From: Dyella jiangningensis
Lineage (GTDB): Bacteria > Pseudomonadota > Gammaproteobacteria > Xanthomonadales > Rhodanobacteraceae
NCBI GenBank assembly: GCA_000632805.1
Contig: CP007444.1
Span: 1,178,001-1,242,000, forward strand
Reading direction: 5' to 3'
Length of the DNA: 64,000 nucleotides
Shown in pieces: positions 20,065-29,989 of the stretch; position 1 is the stretch's first letter, and every line of letters begins with the position of its first letter. The translations under genes and the position numbers were made by a program. The notes beneath the pieces were generated by a model. It did no database searches. It saw only the letters and a list, made by a program, of their open reading frames with translations, and was not told where the DNA came from.

Positions 20065-21867
20065 GTGAACGCCGTCGTTGCGATCGAAAATCGCCTGCCG
20101 TCGCTAGAGGCTTCCAGGCTGGCTTCGCTGGAGCGCCTGGCTGATGGCCTCGGGCCCGCCGAGCTCTACTGGATCGCTTCGTGGAGCGCGGCGAGAGCCG
20201 AGCGCCTGCAGCGTGGCGAAGCAACCGTGGCGTCCGCTGCCAAAGCGCCGGCCGAACAGCTCACCATCCTCTACGGCAGCCAGACCGGCCAGGCCAAACG
20301 CGTGGCCATGCAGCTGCATGCGCGTGCCGAAGCTGCAGGCCTCGCGGCGCGGCTGGTACGCGCCGATGCCTATCCACAGCGGGACCTGGGCAAGGAAACC
20401 CACCTCGTGGTGGTAATCAGCACGCAGGGCGATGCCGAGCCTCCCGACGATGCCCGCGGACTGGTCGAGTTCGTGTTGGGCAAGCGCGCGCCCAGGCTGG
20501 CCGGCGTGCGCTACGCCGTGCTTGGCCTGGGCGACTCCAGTTACCCGCAGTTCTGCGCCATCGGCCGGCAGATCGACGAGCGCTTCGCCGAACTCGGCGC
20601 CACACGTTTCGCTCCCCTGGGTGAGGCCGATGTCGATGTCGACGCTGTCGCGGCGCCATGGCTGGACGGCACGCTGGAGCAGGCCAGGCAGGCGCTTGGC
20701 AGCTCGCAGCCCGCACGCGTCGCCACGCTGCAGTCCGTGCCGCAGCGCGTGGCGCACTCGCGAGAGCGGCCATTCCAGGCCGCGGTGTTGGACAACCAGA
20801 CCATTGTGGCGCGCGATGCGCAGCGCGACGTACGCCACGTGGAGCTGTCGCTCGAAGGCTCGGGCTTGAGCTATGAGCCCGGCGATTCCCTGGGCGTGTG
20901 GCCGCGCAATCCCGATGCGTTGGTCGACCAATGGCTCGACGCCGTAAACCTCGATGGCGGCCAGGCGGTAACCCATGACGGCCGCAGCCTGGCGTTGCGG
21001 CAATGGCTGACCGACGAACGCGAACTGACACGCCTCAGCCGACCGCTCATTGCGGTGCTGGCTGACGCCAGTGGCGATGACGACCTGGCGCGCCTGCTGC
21101 GTCCTGAGCAATCGACCGCCTTGGCAGCCCTGATGGCATCGCACCAGCCCATCGACCTGTGGCGTCGCCACGCGGCCGCCTGGTCGGCGGAAGAACTGGT
21201 GGCCGCGCTGCGTCCGCTGACGCCTCGCCTGTACTCCATCGCGTCGAGCCAGAAGGTGGTTGGTGACGAAGTGCACCTCACCGTGGGCGTCGTTGATTAC
21301 CTCGCCCACGGCGAACGTCATTGGGGCGCCGCGTCGTCGTTCCTCGCGCAGGCGGGCGACGAGCAACGCCTGCCGGTCTACATCGAGCCGAACGAGCGCT
21401 TCCGCCTTCCGCAGGACGACGCGCGGGACATCATCATGATCGGGCCCGGCACGGGCGTTGCCCCGTTCCGTGCGTTCGTGCAGGAGCGCCGCGAAACCGC
21501 CGCACGGGGCCGCAACTGGCTGTTCTTCGGCAACCGCCACTTCGGCAGCGAATTTCTCTACCAGGTGGAATGGCAGGCGGCGTTGCGCGAAGGCTCACTG
21601 CATCGACTGGACCTTGCGTTCTCGCGTGACACTGCGGCGAAGGTCTACGTGCAGCAGCGGCTGCGCGAACAGGGCCGCGAGCTCTACGCCTGGTTGCAGG
21701 ACGGCGCGCATCTTTACGTCTGCGGCGACGCCAACCACATGGCCAAGGACGTGAATGCCGCGCTGATCGACATTGCCGTGGCGCACGGCGGACACACCCA
21801 CGAACACGCCAGGGAATGGCTGTCCGATCTCTTGCAGCAGGGGCGCTATGCCCGCGACGTGTACTGA
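20065..21867 (+). CDS. cysJ: Assimilatory sulfite reductase (NADPH) flavoprotein alpha subunit
   Basis: Carries electrons from NADPH through FAD and FMN to the CysI hemoprotein. The product has an FMN-binding flavodoxin domain ([38 protein letters not shown]). An FAD domain ([10 protein letters not shown]) and an NADPH domain ([28 protein letters not shown]) follow, and it ends in the usual YARDVY. The GTG at 20065 is chosen because AAAGGAAG precedes it by five bases and gives 600 residues, matching the 599 of E. coli. ATGs at 20017 and 20038 are in frame but lack ribosome sites. Two bases separate its stop from cysI. It is divergent from roxA. Confidence 0.95.
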   Translation: MNAVVAIENRLPSLEASRLASLERLADGLGPAELYWIASWSAARAERLQRGEATVASAAKAPAEQLTILYGSQTGQAKRVAMQLHARAEAAGLAARLVRADAYPQRDLGKETHLVVVISTQGDAEPPDDARGLVEFVLGKRAPRLAGVRYAVLGLGDSSYPQFCAIGRQIDERFAELGATRFAPLGEADVDVDAVAAPWLDGTLEQARQALGSSQPARVATLQSVPQRVAHSRERPFQAAVLDNQTIVARDAQRDVRHVELSLEGSGLSYEPGDSLGVWPRNPDALVDQWLDAVNLDGGQAVTHDGRSLALRQWLTDERELTRLSRPLIAVLADASGDDDLARLLRPEQSTALAALMASHQPIDLWRRHAAAWSAEELVAALRPLTPRLYSIASSQKVVGDEVHLTVGVVDYLAHGERHWGAASSFLAQAGDEQRLPVYIEPNERFRLPQDDARDIIMIGPGTGVAPFRAFVQERRETAARGRNWLFFGNRHFGSEFLYQVEWQAALREGSLHRLDLAFSRDTAAKVYVQQRLREQGRELYAWLQDGAHLYVCGDANHMAKDVNAALIDIAVAHGGHTHEHAREWLSDLLQQGRYARDVY

Positions 21868-21868
21868 C

Positions 21869-23563
21869 ATGAGCACTCCGCTTTCCGATCTCGAACGCAT
21901 CAAGGCCGAGAGCCGCTACCTGCGCGGTACCATCGCTGAAGGGTTGGCAGACCCGGTCACCGGTGCGATCAGCGACGACGACAACAAGCTGCTGAAGTTC
22001 CATGGCAGCTACCTGCAGGACGATCGCGACCTGCGCGAGGAACGCCGCAAGCAGAAGCTGGAGCCGGCCTATGCCTTCATGCTGCGCGCGCGATTGCCCT
22101 CCGGCGTGGTGACGTCCGCGCAGTGGCTGGCGTTCGATCGACTCGCGACCGAATACGCCAACGGCACGCTGCGCATCACTACGCGCCAGACCTTCCAGTG
22201 GCACGGCATCATCAAGCGCCATCTCAAGCCCACCATGGCAGCGATCCACGAAGCGCTGGCCACCACCATCGCGGCGTGCGGCGATGTGGTGCGCAACGTG
22301 GTCAGCACGCCCAACCCCGTGGAGTCGGAGGCACATGCGCTGGCTTATGCATGGGCCACGCGGTTGTCATTGGAGCTATCGCCAAGAACGCGGGCCTATC
22401 ACGAGATATGGCTCGATGGCGAAGCGCTGGTGGGCGAGCCGAAGGACGAAGAGCCGCTGTACGGCGCCACGTATCTTCCGCGCAAGTTCAAGATCGGCCT
22501 GGCCATACCGCCGCTCAACGACATCGATGTCTTCGCACAGGATCTCGGACTGATCGCGATCATCGAGCAAGGCGAGCTGAAGGGCTTCAACGTCGCCGTC
22601 GGCGGCGGCATGGGCGCGACGCATGGCGATGGCTCGACCTATCCACGTCTCGCCAGCGTGATCGGCTTCGTCGCGCCGGATCAGTTGCCGCGGGTGGCGG
22701 AGACTATCGTCGCCGTGCAACGTGACTGGGGTGATCGTCACGAACGCAAGCACGCTCGCCTGAAATACACCATCGACCGACATGGACTGACTGCGTTCAA
22801 GGCGGAGGTGGAAAGCCGCCTCGGCTTTGCGCTGCAACCCGCCCGCGCCTATCGCTTCGATCACAACGGGGACCGCTACGGCTGGATCGAAGGCAACGAC
22901 GGCCGTTGGCATCTGACTTTGCAGATCGAATCGGGCCGCCTGGCGGACGTTGGCGGACGTCGTTGGCTCACTGGTTTGCGCGAACTGGCAAAAGTGCACC
23001 AGGGCGATTTCAGGCTTACCTGCAACCAGAACGTGATCGTCGCCAACGTGGCCGCCGCGGATCGCGACCGCATCGATGCGATCGTGGCGGCACACGGGCT
23101 GGATGGCTATCGCTCGTACAGCGGCATCCGTCGCCATGCCGTGGCATGCGTGGCGTTGCCTACCTGCGGATTGGCCATGGCCGAGAGCGAGCGCTATCTG
23201 CCCGATATCCTGCCCAAGCTCGAAGCCCTGCTGGAATCACACGGGCTGCGCGACGCGCCGATCCTGCTTCGTCTGTCGGGCTGCCCCAACGGCTGCTCGC
23301 GGCCTTACCTGGGCGAGATTGCGCTGGTAGGGCGCGGGCCAGGGCGCTACGACCTGCGCCTGGGTGCCGACTTCCGGGGCCAGCGGCTCAATGTTTCCTA
23401 CCGAGAGAACGTGGATGAGCCGGCCATCCTCAACGCATTGGCGCCATTGTTTGCCGACTACGCGGATCATCGCCGGCCAGGCGAACACTTCGGCGATTTC
23501 CTCGTGCGCGCTGGCGTCATCGAGGTTGATACGTCCCGCAGCCAAGTCGAGGTGGCGGCATGA
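21869..23563 (+). CDS. cysI: Assimilatory sulfite reductase (NADPH) hemoprotein beta subunit
   Basis: Reduces sulfite to sulfide by six electrons at a siroheme coupled to a 4Fe-4S cluster. The 564-residue protein shows the tandem ferredoxin-like halves. The cluster/siroheme cysteines are Cys427 and Cys433 (CVALPTC) and Cys472 and Cys476 (CPNGC). The siroheme-binding basic segments [16 protein letters not shown] and [15 protein letters not shown] are present. Its ATG begins one base after the cysJ stop triplet, and its stop overlaps the cysH ATG (ATGA), so cysJIH is one tightly coupled operon. Siroheme comes from cysG, 5 kb downstream. Confidence 0.97.
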   Translation: MSTPLSDLERIKAESRYLRGTIAEGLADPVTGAISDDDNKLLKFHGSYLQDDRDLREERRKQKLEPAYAFMLRARLPSGVVTSAQWLAFDRLATEYANGTLRITTRQTFQWHGIIKRHLKPTMAAIHEALATTIAACGDVVRNVVSTPNPVESEAHALAYAWATRLSLELSPRTRAYHEIWLDGEALVGEPKDEEPLYGATYLPRKFKIGLAIPPLNDIDVFAQDLGLIAIIEQGELKGFNVAVGGGMGATHGDGSTYPRLASVIGFVAPDQLPRVAETIVAVQRDWGDRHERKHARLKYTIDRHGLTAFKAEVESRLGFALQPARAYRFDHNGDRYGWIEGNDGRWHLTLQIESGRLADVGGRRWLTGLRELAKVHQGDFRLTCNQNVIVANVAAADRDRIDAIVAAHGLDGYRSYSGIRRHAVACVALPTCGLAMAESERYLPDILPKLEALLESHGLRDAPILLRLSGCPNGCSRPYLGEIALVGRGPGRYDLRLGADFRGQRLNVSYRENVDEPAILNALAPLFADYADHRRPGEHFGDFLVRAGVIEVDTSRSQVEVAA

Positions 23564-24282
23564 AGCAGGCGCTGCTTGAGGATGCGCAGCATGACCCCGA
23601 CGCACTGGACGCGCTGAACCAATGGCTGGGCACGTTGACCGCCGAACAGCGCGTGGTGTGGGCGCTGGCGTATGCGCCCGGCACGCATGTGCTCTCATCG
23701 AGCTTCGGTGCACAGGCGGCCGTTTCCCTGCATTTATTGACGCGGCAGCGCCCGGATCTTCCGGTGATCCTGGTGGATACGGGTTACCTGTTTCCCGAGA
23801 CGTACCAGTTCATTGATGAATTGCGCGGCCGCCTCGGTTTGAACCTGCAGGTCTACAGCGCGGACGAGAGTCCGGCATGGATGGAGGCGCGCGAAGGCCG
23901 GCTGTGGGAGCAGGGCGTGCCTGGCATCGACCGCTACAACCAGCTTCGCAAGGTGGGGCCGATGCAGCGTGCGCTGGAGGCGTTGCATGCAGGCAGCTGG
24001 TTCGCCGGGCTGCGCCGCAGCCAGGCGCGTACGCGCGCGGCGATTCCCTTTGCCGAACGGCGCGAAGGGCGGTGGAAATTTCATCCCATTGCCGACTGGA
24101 CCGATCGCGACGTTGGCATGTACCTGCGCCGCCACGGCCTGCCTTACCACCCTTTATGGGACCAGGGCTACATCTCCATCGGCGACGTGCATACCACGCA
24201 TCGCTGGGAGCCCGGCTCCGACCTCGACTCTACGCGCTTCTTCGGACTCAAGCGCGAATGTGGCCTGCACGGATTGGCCTGA
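23560..24282 (+). CDS. cysH: Phosphoadenylyl-sulfate (PAPS) reductase
   Basis: Reduces PAPS to sulfite and adenosine 3',5'-bisphosphate with thioredoxin. The 240-residue protein has the PP-loop-like [13 protein letters not shown] and the sulfonucleotide-binding [10 protein letters not shown]. The catalytic Cys234 is in the C-terminal ECGLH. The two CC pairs that ligate the 4Fe-4S cluster in APS reductases are absent, so it should use PAPS, which fits the APS kinase domain encoded next. The ATG overlaps the cysI stop by four bases. Confidence 0.95.
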   Translation: MKQALLEDAQHDPDALDALNQWLGTLTAEQRVVWALAYAPGTHVLSSSFGAQAAVSLHLLTRQRPDLPVILVDTGYLFPETYQFIDELRGRLGLNLQVYSADESPAWMEAREGRLWEQGVPGIDRYNQLRKVGPMQRALEALHAGSWFAGLRRSQARTRAAIPFAERREGRWKFHPIADWTDRDVGMYLRRHGLPYHPLWDQGYISIGDVHTTHRWEPGSDLDSTRFFGLKRECGLHGLA

Positions 24283-24351
24283 ACACCGCGACTCGCACAT
24301 TCATCCAGCGCATGGCGCTGGCCGATGCCCCGACAAGACAAGAACCATACG

Positions 24352-26112
24352 ATGAGCCAGACAGCCCTAGCCCAGACCGATACTGCATTCACCGTCGATG
24401 ACGGATTGGTACCGCCGCATGGCGGCGAACTCAAGGAGCTTTACCTTTCGGCGGCCGAAGCCGAGCAGCTGAAGCAGCGTAGCGCCGGCTTGCCTGGCGT
24501 GGACCTGGATACGCGCCAGCTCTGCGACCTCGAGCTGTTGCTGAGCGGCGCCTTCTCGCCGCTCGAAGGCTTCCTCACCCAGCGTGATTACGATCGCGTC
24601 GTCGAGGGACTGCGGCTCGCCGATGGCACCTTGTGGCCCATGCCGATCGCGCTGGACGTCAGCGAGGATTTTGCCGCCAAGCTGGCACCGGGCAGCGAAG
24701 TAGCGTTGCGCGACAGCCAGGGCGTGCCGCTTGCGGTGCTGGAAGTGCAGGACATCTACCGTCCCGATCGCGAGCACGAAGCCCTCAATGTCTTCGGCAC
24801 CACTGATCGCACGCATCCGGGCGTGGCTGAGCTGCTGGAGCGCTATCGACCGGTCAACCTGGGAGGGCGCGTAAGAGGCATCCAGTCGCCTGCGCATTTC
24901 GACTTCGCCGCCTTGCGCGATACGCCACGCAGCTTGCGCGAGTGGTTCGCCGCCAACGGCTGGCAGCGCATCGTCGCCTTCCAGACGCGCAACCCCATGC
25001 ATCGTGCCCATCGCGAACTCACCTTGCGCGCCGCGCAGCAGGTGGGTGCGAAGCTGCTGGTACAGCCGTCCGTGGGTCGCACCAAGCCAGGCGATGTCGA
25101 CCACTACACGCGCGTGCGCTGCTACCAGGCGCTGTTGCCACAATATCCCGCGCATAGCGCGAAACTCTCGCTGTTGCCGCTGGCGATGCGCATGGGCGGT
25201 CCGCGCGAAGCCTTATGGCACGCGATCATCCGCAAGAACTACGGCGCAAGCCATTTCATCGTCGGGCGCGATCATGCGGGTCCCGGCAAGGATGCGGACG
25301 GCAAGCCGTTCTATGGCCCCTTCGATGCGCAGCATTTGCTGGAGCGTTACCAGCAAGAGCTCGGCATCGAGGTGGTGCCGTTTCCCGCCATGGTCTATGT
25401 GGCCAATCGCGACGCGTACCTGCCGTCCACGGAAGTGCAGCCGGAGGACGAGGTGCGCGATATTTCCGGTACGCAGCTGCGCAGGCACCTTCACGAAGGC
25501 AGCGACATTCCCGCGTGGTTCTCTTTTCCCGAGGTGGTGAAGATCCTTCGCGAGCGTCATCCGGCGCAGGCGACGCGCGGCTTCACGTTGTTCTTTACCG
25601 GTTTGTCCGGCGCTGGAAAGTCCACCATCGCACAGGCGGTAGTCGCGCAACTGCTGGAACGGACCAGCCGTGCCATCACCGTGCTCGACGGCGACGAGGT
25701 GCGCAAGCATCTGTCGCGTGGCCTGGGTTTTTCACGTGAGGACCGACACGCCAACGTGACGCGCATCGGCTACGTGGCGAGCGAGATCGTGCGGCACGGT
25801 GGCATCGCCGTTTGCGCGCCCATTGCGCCTTATGCCGAATCGAGGGCGGAGGCGCGAGGGTTGGTGGAAGCGCACGGCGACTTCATCGAGATCCATGTCG
25901 CCACTGAATTGGAGGTATGCGAGGCGCGTGATCGCAAGGGGCTTTATGCGCAGGCGCGCGCGGGGACGATCGCTCAGTTCACGGGGATCAGCGATCCTTA
26001 CGAAGTGCCTGAGCAACCGGAGTTGCGGGTAGATGGCAACGCGGGGGAGCCGGCAGTGCTGGCGGGGCACATCGTGGAGTTGTTGCGGCAGCGTGGGTTG
26101 TTGCGTGTGTGA
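24352..26112 (+). CDS. Bifunctional ATP sulfurylase (Sat type) / APS kinase fusion
   Basis: Makes APS from sulfate and ATP, then PAPS from APS. The 586-residue protein joins a homomeric Sat/MET3-type sulfurylase to a CysC kinase. The sulfurylase (about residues 20-400) carries QTRNPMHRAH and VGRDHAGPG. The kinase (about 405-586) has an intact P-loop GLSGAGKST and the LDGDEVRKHLSRGLGFSREDR segment. The order matches fungal enzymes, but there the kinase half is degenerate, whereas here it looks active. This replaces the heterodimeric CysD/CysN(C) used by many proteobacteria. ATG 24352 is chosen (MSQTALAQ); no strong ribosome site is present. It lies 69 bases after cysH. Confidence 0.93.
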   Translation: MSQTALAQTDTAFTVDDGLVPPHGGELKELYLSAAEAEQLKQRSAGLPGVDLDTRQLCDLELLLSGAFSPLEGFLTQRDYDRVVEGLRLADGTLWPMPIALDVSEDFAAKLAPGSEVALRDSQGVPLAVLEVQDIYRPDREHEALNVFGTTDRTHPGVAELLERYRPVNLGGRVRGIQSPAHFDFAALRDTPRSLREWFAANGWQRIVAFQTRNPMHRAHRELTLRAAQQVGAKLLVQPSVGRTKPGDVDHYTRVRCYQALLPQYPAHSAKLSLLPLAMRMGGPREALWHAIIRKNYGASHFIVGRDHAGPGKDADGKPFYGPFDAQHLLERYQQELGIEVVPFPAMVYVANRDAYLPSTEVQPEDEVRDISGTQLRRHLHEGSDIPAWFSFPEVVKILRERHPAQATRGFTLFFTGLSGAGKSTIAQAVVAQLLERTSRAITVLDGDEVRKHLSRGLGFSREDRHANVTRIGYVASEIVRHGGIAVCAPIAPYAESRAEARGLVEAHGDFIEIHVATELEVCEARDRKGLYAQARAGTIAQFTGISDPYEVPEQPELRVDGNAGEPAVLAGHIVELLRQRGLLRV

Positions 26113-26412
26113 TCGTGGGCGCCGCGCCATTCGACCGCGCCCCTGTCTGTAGGAGCGCACCCAGTGCGCGATTGCCTTTCGCCTAGCTTTGCATTGCTCG
26201 TCGTCCTGGCGCAGGCCGGAGGCGTTTTTCAACAGCCGAAGGCTGGTCACCCAGTTTCGTTAGTCCTCGATTGTCGCGTTACCGCGATCGGGCTCGCCTG
26301 CGGCGGGCTTCCGTCCTCCTGCCGGAGGCCGGGTCACTTCTCTTTGTGTGGCCAAAGAGAAGTAACCAAGAGAAAGGCCACCCCGATATCGCGCCCCTGC
26401 GGGGTCGCAGAC

Positions 26413-26502
26413 GGGAGGCGGGGTGGATCGACAGGGCATCCTGCCCTGACGATCCACTGGCCGGCATTCATGCCGGCCACCCTGCGGGCTATTCCACCTC
26501 CC
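26413..26502. repeat. Four-helix module L1 inside composite copy 1
   Basis: Nested helices: an outer stem GGGAGGCGG with CCACCTCCC (one mismatch); GTGGATCG with CGATCCAC enclosing hairpin AGGGC-ATCCT-GCCCT; hairpin TGGCCGGCAT-TC-ATGCCGGCCA; and hairpin CCC-TGC-GGG. The counterpart in copy 2 is 34182-34267. Confidence 0.75.
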
Positions 26503-26564
26503 GCCTGCTCGCGGCATAGGGGAGGGGAAGTCAAAGGCCAGAGAGAAGAGCAAATCTTTTCCCT

Positions 26565-26635
26565 GTAGGAGCGCACCCAGTGCGCGACCGCAACGCATCA
26601 ACGACCTCTACGGTCGCGCACTGGGTGCGCTCCTA
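26565..26635. repeat. REP pair in inverted orientation (inside composite copy 1)
   Basis: GTAGGAGCGCACCCA followed by GTGCGCGA (26565-26587) faces its reverse complement (26614-26635) across about 26 bases. Each REP starts with the GTAG tetranucleotide and has an internal GCGCAC / GTGCGC palindrome. Single or paired REPs of this family also lie at 26149, 27071, 30971, 31112, 32309, 33944, 34875 and 36414. Confidence 0.85.
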
Positions 26636-26707
26636 CAAAGGACGGGCAGCTCTCTGCGCGATGTGCCGCGAAGCGGCACGAGCCTTCACACATTCCCCTG
26701 TGTGGCG

Positions 26708-26808
26708 GTGAGGGGTGGACGAGCAGGCCCCGCAGGGGTGCCCGACACGGATGTCGGGCACTTTTCGTCCGGGCAGGAGCCCGGTCGAAAAGCCCGGCCG
26801 CCCCTCAC
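26708..26808. repeat. Four-helix module R1 inside composite copy 1
   Basis: An outer stem GTGAGGGG with CCCCTCAC encloses hairpin CCCC-GCA-GGGG, hairpin TGCCCGACA-CGGA-TGTCGGGCA, and stem CTTTTCG/CGAAAAG carrying hairpin CCGGGC-AGGA-GCCCGG. The plan is the mirror image of L1 with unrelated stem sequences. The copy 2 counterpart is 34530-34628. Confidence 0.78.
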
Positions 26809-27153
26809 GGACTGGCTGGGCGCAGCCCAGACAGCGCCATGCGGGGTGCTCTTCTCTTTGGTTACTTTCTCTTGGGCACGCAAGAGAAAGTGACCCGGGC
26901 CGCGGCAGCGGTCCGGAAGCCCGCGGCAGGCGAGCCATCTAGCGGTATCGCGACAACCAAAGACTGACGAAACTGGGTGACTCGCCTCTCTCGCCCCCGG
27001 CATCCGCGCGCTTCGCGCTCCGTCCGGCCTGCGCCGGGATGACGAACATGGAAACCGAGGCGAAAGGCGGTCGCGCACAGTGTGCGCTCCTACAAGGGTA
27101 GTAAATTCGCTGGCGCTTGCGCCCTAACCAAACCGCGCCACACGACGACCGCG

Positions 27154-28170
27154 TCACTCCACCTCGACAGCCAACTCCGCCACCTTGTGCGGGACCTTCC
27201 GCTCTCGCCAATGCGGCACGCCCGTCCACGAAGCGCCGGCGGTTCCGTTCGCCAATGCGCGGCTTACCGCGCGGCGCTCCAGGTGCGGTGCAAACACGCT
27301 GATGAAATCCAGCGCGTATTCGCGCAACACGCTCTCGCGGCGCAAAACGATCCATGTCGTGCACGGCTCAAACAGCTGATCGGCATCCAGTTCGCGCAGA
27401 TCCGTGTCGAGCTCCGGCTGAAATGCCATTTCCGCCAGCACGCCGATGCCAAGGCCTTCGCGCACATACGTCTTGATCAGGTCCGCATCGCTCGCCGTCA
27501 TTGCAATCTGCGGATGCAGGTTGGCGGCATGGAAGGCACGCGCCAGCGAAGACTCGGGCTTGAGCGAAGAGTCATAGCTGATGATTGGATGGGCAGCGAG
27601 CTGTTGCAGCGACGGCGCGTGTTTATGCCTGGCCAACGGATGGTTGCCCGGCACCAGCACGATGCGATTCCAGCGATAGGCGGGCAGGGCGATGCCGCTC
27701 GGTGGTGGTGCGCCGGCCGCCGTACTGACGATGGCAAGGTCGACCTGTCCACCCTCCAGCAGCGACATAACATCCGAATCGCTGACTGGCTGCAGATGCA
27801 CGCTCACCTGCGGATAGCTGCGGCTGAGCGAGGCTACGGCGCTGGGCAGTGCGAAACGGGCCTGCGTATGCGTGGTGGCGATGCGCAGGGTGCCGTGAGA
27901 TTCATTGCGCAGGTTGGCGGCGATGGAGCGGATATTCGCCGCTTCGGCGAGGATGACGCGCGCACGCTCGAGCACGTGCGTGCCCGCATGGGTAATCGCA
28001 TGCAGGCTGCGACCCTTGCGATGGAAGAGCTGGAAGCCAAGCTCGTCCTCGAGTTGCCGCAACAACTTGCTGAGGCCGGGCTGGGTGGCGTGCACCCGCT
28101 CTGCCGCGAGGGTGATGTTCAGGCCGGCATCAGCGATGGCAACCAGATAGCGCAATTGAGTAAGGGTCAT
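27154..28170 (-). CDS. cysB: CysB-type LysR transcriptional regulator
   Basis: A 338-residue LysR-family regulator of sulfur assimilation. The N-terminal winged helix (QLRYLVAIADAGLNITLAAERVH, TQPGLSKLLRQLEDELG) is followed by an effector domain. The effector domain has the CysB hallmark ATTHTQARFALP near residue 98, which binds sulfate or N-acetylserine, and TASDADLIKTYVREGLGIGVLAEMA. Its place between the cysJIH-sat cluster and cysG-cysK supports the role of activating both. E. coli CysB is 324 residues; the extra C-terminal tail (after about residue 300) is not conserved. It is divergent from cysG across 325 bases that should contain its operator. Confidence 0.93.
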   Translation of the reverse strand: MTLTQLRYLVAIADAGLNITLAAERVHATQPGLSKLLRQLEDELGFQLFHRKGRSLHAITHAGTHVLERARVILAEAANIRSIAANLRNESHGTLRIATTHTQARFALPSAVASLSRSYPQVSVHLQPVSDSDVMSLLEGGQVDLAIVSTAAGAPPPSGIALPAYRWNRIVLVPGNHPLARHKHAPSLQQLAAHPIISYDSSLKPESSLARAFHAANLHPQIAMTASDADLIKTYVREGLGIGVLAEMAFQPELDTDLRELDADQLFEPCTTWIVLRRESVLREYALDFISVFAPHLERRAVSRALANGTAGASWTGVPHWRERKVPHKVAELAVEVE

Positions 28171-28495
28171 GACTCGGGTTCCGCAGGCAATCGAGGGAGG
28201 GAGGGCTCTCAGTCGCGGAACGGATACATCGCGCGAACCCGCCCGAAGCCTGGCTGCCGTGACAGCTGGCCAAGTCGGTACCCGTTGGTTCGCGATAGTC
28301 CATGGGCGGTTCGTTGGATGGGTATTTAGACGTCTATACAGTGATTGTTGCTATGCGTCAATACTCGCCCTGGTCGCCCCCCGCTTATAACCCGGGGTGA
28401 TATCCCTCGCCTGATAAATCATTTGTGCGTCGCTCGATGCCTGCCTAGCGTGCTGTGGACCTTTCCATGTTCCCCATCACGGAGTTCGCTGCTCG
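28171..28495. promoter_or_regulatory. Divergent cysB/cysG intergenic region
   Basis: These 325 bases hold no gene. Two locally AT-rich patches stand out: one around 28320-28345 with the palindrome TAGACGTCTA (28327-28336) followed by TACAG, and one around 28383-28424 (TTATAAC, TGATATCC, TGATAAATCATTTG). AT-rich patches of this kind are where CysB binds in enterobacteria. The cysG ribosome site, if any, is weak. No exact promoter can be assigned. Confidence 0.4.
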
Positions 28496-29914
28496 ATGAA
28501 GCTGTATCCACTGTTTGCCGACCTTGCAGGCCGCCGCGTGCTGGTGGTCGGCGGCGGCGTGGTGGGCGAACGCAAGGCATCGGCGTTGCTGGAGGCTGGG
28601 GCCCAGGTCGTCGTAGGCGCGCCCGAGCTCTCGCCCGCACTGATGTCCTGGGTGGAGCAGACGCGCGTGCAATGGCTGCGCGGCTCTTTCGACGAGCATT
28701 GGCTGGATGATGCGTGGTTGGTGGTTGCTGCAACGGATGATCCCGGCCTGCACCAGCGTATCCGCGGTTTGGCGGATGCGAGGCATATCTTCGTCAACGT
28801 CGTTGATGATGCCGAACAGTCCAGTTTCCATGTCCCCGCGGTGATCGATCGCTCACCGGTCACGGTCGCCATCTCCAGTGGCGGCCATGCGCCGATGCTG
28901 GCGCGTCTGTTGCGAGAGCGGCTTGAAACGTTGCTGGATCCCGTCATCGGCTCGCTCGCGGGCTTGCTGGGCGAGATGCGTGGGCGCATTCGCGAACGAT
29001 TGCCCGATATCGCATTGCGCCGCCGTTACTACGAGCGGTTGTTGGTGGGCCCCGTGCAGAGCCTGCTGCGTCGCGGGCAGCGCGCATTGGCCGAGGCGTC
29101 GGCGGAGCGTCTGCTCGAAACCTTCGATGTGCCCCGATCCGGTTCGGTGGTTCTGCTCGGCGCAGGTCCCGGCGATCCGGGCCTGCTCACCCTGCGGGGC
29201 TTGCGCGCCTTGAACGAGGCCGACGTGATCCTGCACGATCGCCTGGTCAGCCATGAGGTACTCGCGTTGGCGCGCAGGGACGCCGAGCGCATCGAAGTGG
29301 CCAAGCAGGCAGGCCATCACCACACCACGCAAACGCAGATCCACGCGCTGATGCTGGCGCATGCCGCCGCGGGCAAGCGGGTAGTACGGCTGAAGGGCGG
29401 CGATCCGTTCGTGTTCGGCCGCGGCGGAGAGGAACTGGAGTTTCTTCGCCAGAATGGCATTCCATACGAGGTGGTCCCCGGTATCACGGCGGCGCTGGCG
29501 TGCGCCGCCTATGCCGGTGTGCCGCTGACGCATCGTGACCACGCACAGTCGGTGCGTTTCGTGACGGCGCATTGCCGCGATTCGATCGACACCCTGGACT
29601 GGGCCGCCCTGGCGCAGGAAAAGCAGACTTTGGCCGTCTATATGGGTACCAGCGAACTGCCGATGATCCAGCAACGCCTGGTCGCGCACGGTCGTTCCGG
29701 GGCTACGCCGTTCGCATTGGTGGAGAACGGTTCCCGCCCAGAGCAGCGTGTCATCACCGGCGTGCTGGGCAACCTGGCGGAACGCGCCGTAGCCGCTGAA
29801 GTGCGCTCGCCGGCCTTGCTGATCGTCGGTGAGGTCGCCGCGCTCGCCAACACCCTGGCCTGGTTCGGACGGCCGCCGCTCGGCGCCTCACCGGCCTGGA
29901 CCGAGGCGGCTTGA
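28496..29914 (+). CDS. cysG: Siroheme synthase (uroporphyrinogen methyltransferase / precorrin-2 dehydrogenase / ferrochelatase)
   Basis: Makes siroheme, the prosthetic group of CysI, from uroporphyrinogen III. The 472-residue trifunctional protein has the N-terminal dehydrogenase-ferrochelatase part with the NAD motif [12 protein letters not shown], followed by [20 protein letters not shown]. The C-terminal SAM-dependent methyltransferase has [35 protein letters not shown] and [20 protein letters not shown]. Length and order match E. coli CysG (457). It lies 75 bases upstream of cysK on the same strand and is probably cotranscribed with it. Confidence 0.96.
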   Translation: MKLYPLFADLAGRRVLVVGGGVVGERKASALLEAGAQVVVGAPELSPALMSWVEQTRVQWLRGSFDEHWLDDAWLVVAATDDPGLHQRIRGLADARHIFVNVVDDAEQSSFHVPAVIDRSPVTVAISSGGHAPMLARLLRERLETLLDPVIGSLAGLLGEMRGRIRERLPDIALRRRYYERLLVGPVQSLLRRGQRALAEASAERLLETFDVPRSGSVVLLGAGPGDPGLLTLRGLRALNEADVILHDRLVSHEVLALARRDAERIEVAKQAGHHHTTQTQIHALMLAHAAAGKRVVRLKGGDPFVFGRGGEELEFLRQNGIPYEVVPGITAALACAAYAGVPLTHRDHAQSVRFVTAHCRDSIDTLDWAALAQEKQTLAVYMGTSELPMIQQRLVAHGRSGATPFALVENGSRPEQRVITGVLGNLAERAVAAEVRSPALLIVGEVAALANTLAWFGRPPLGASPAWTEAA

Positions 29915-29989
29915 CACAACCTTAGCCCGCGCGGGCGCACCATCGCGTGCGCCGCCCATTCCTTCCATGTTGTTCCACGGAGTGACCTC

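Larger units (their letters stand above)
26149..27093. repeat. Composite structured repeat element, copy 1 (REP-bounded giant inverted repeat)
   Basis: This 945-bp non-coding stretch is an imperfect inverted repeat. The left arm (from the REP at 26149 to about 26385) and the right arm (about 26835-27093, reversed) share GTAGGAGCGCAC, GCGCGA-N3-CCTTTCGCC, TCACCCAGTTTCGT, GGCTCGCCTGC, GCGGGCTTCCG and GGGTCACTT in order. Each arm has a perfect 11-bp hairpin at 26336-26363 and 26864-26891. The core holds two multi-helix modules (26413-26502 and 26708-26808) and an inner REP pair. A second copy is at 33944. The short open frames inside are by-products of GC-rich hairpins. Function is unknown. Confidence 0.85.

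Noticed and set aside
26164..27078. Several 60-130 aa open frames in composite element 1 (also at 33922-34918)
   Set aside because: They read through hairpins in both directions and recur in both copies in several frames. They are by-products of the repeat, although similar frames are often annotated as hypothetical proteins.
28327..28336. AGACGTCT resembling a MetJ met-box
   Set aside because: Only one clear box, the adjacent 8-mer does not match, and MetJ is not expected in Xanthomonadales. Kept only as a palindrome in the intergenic entry.
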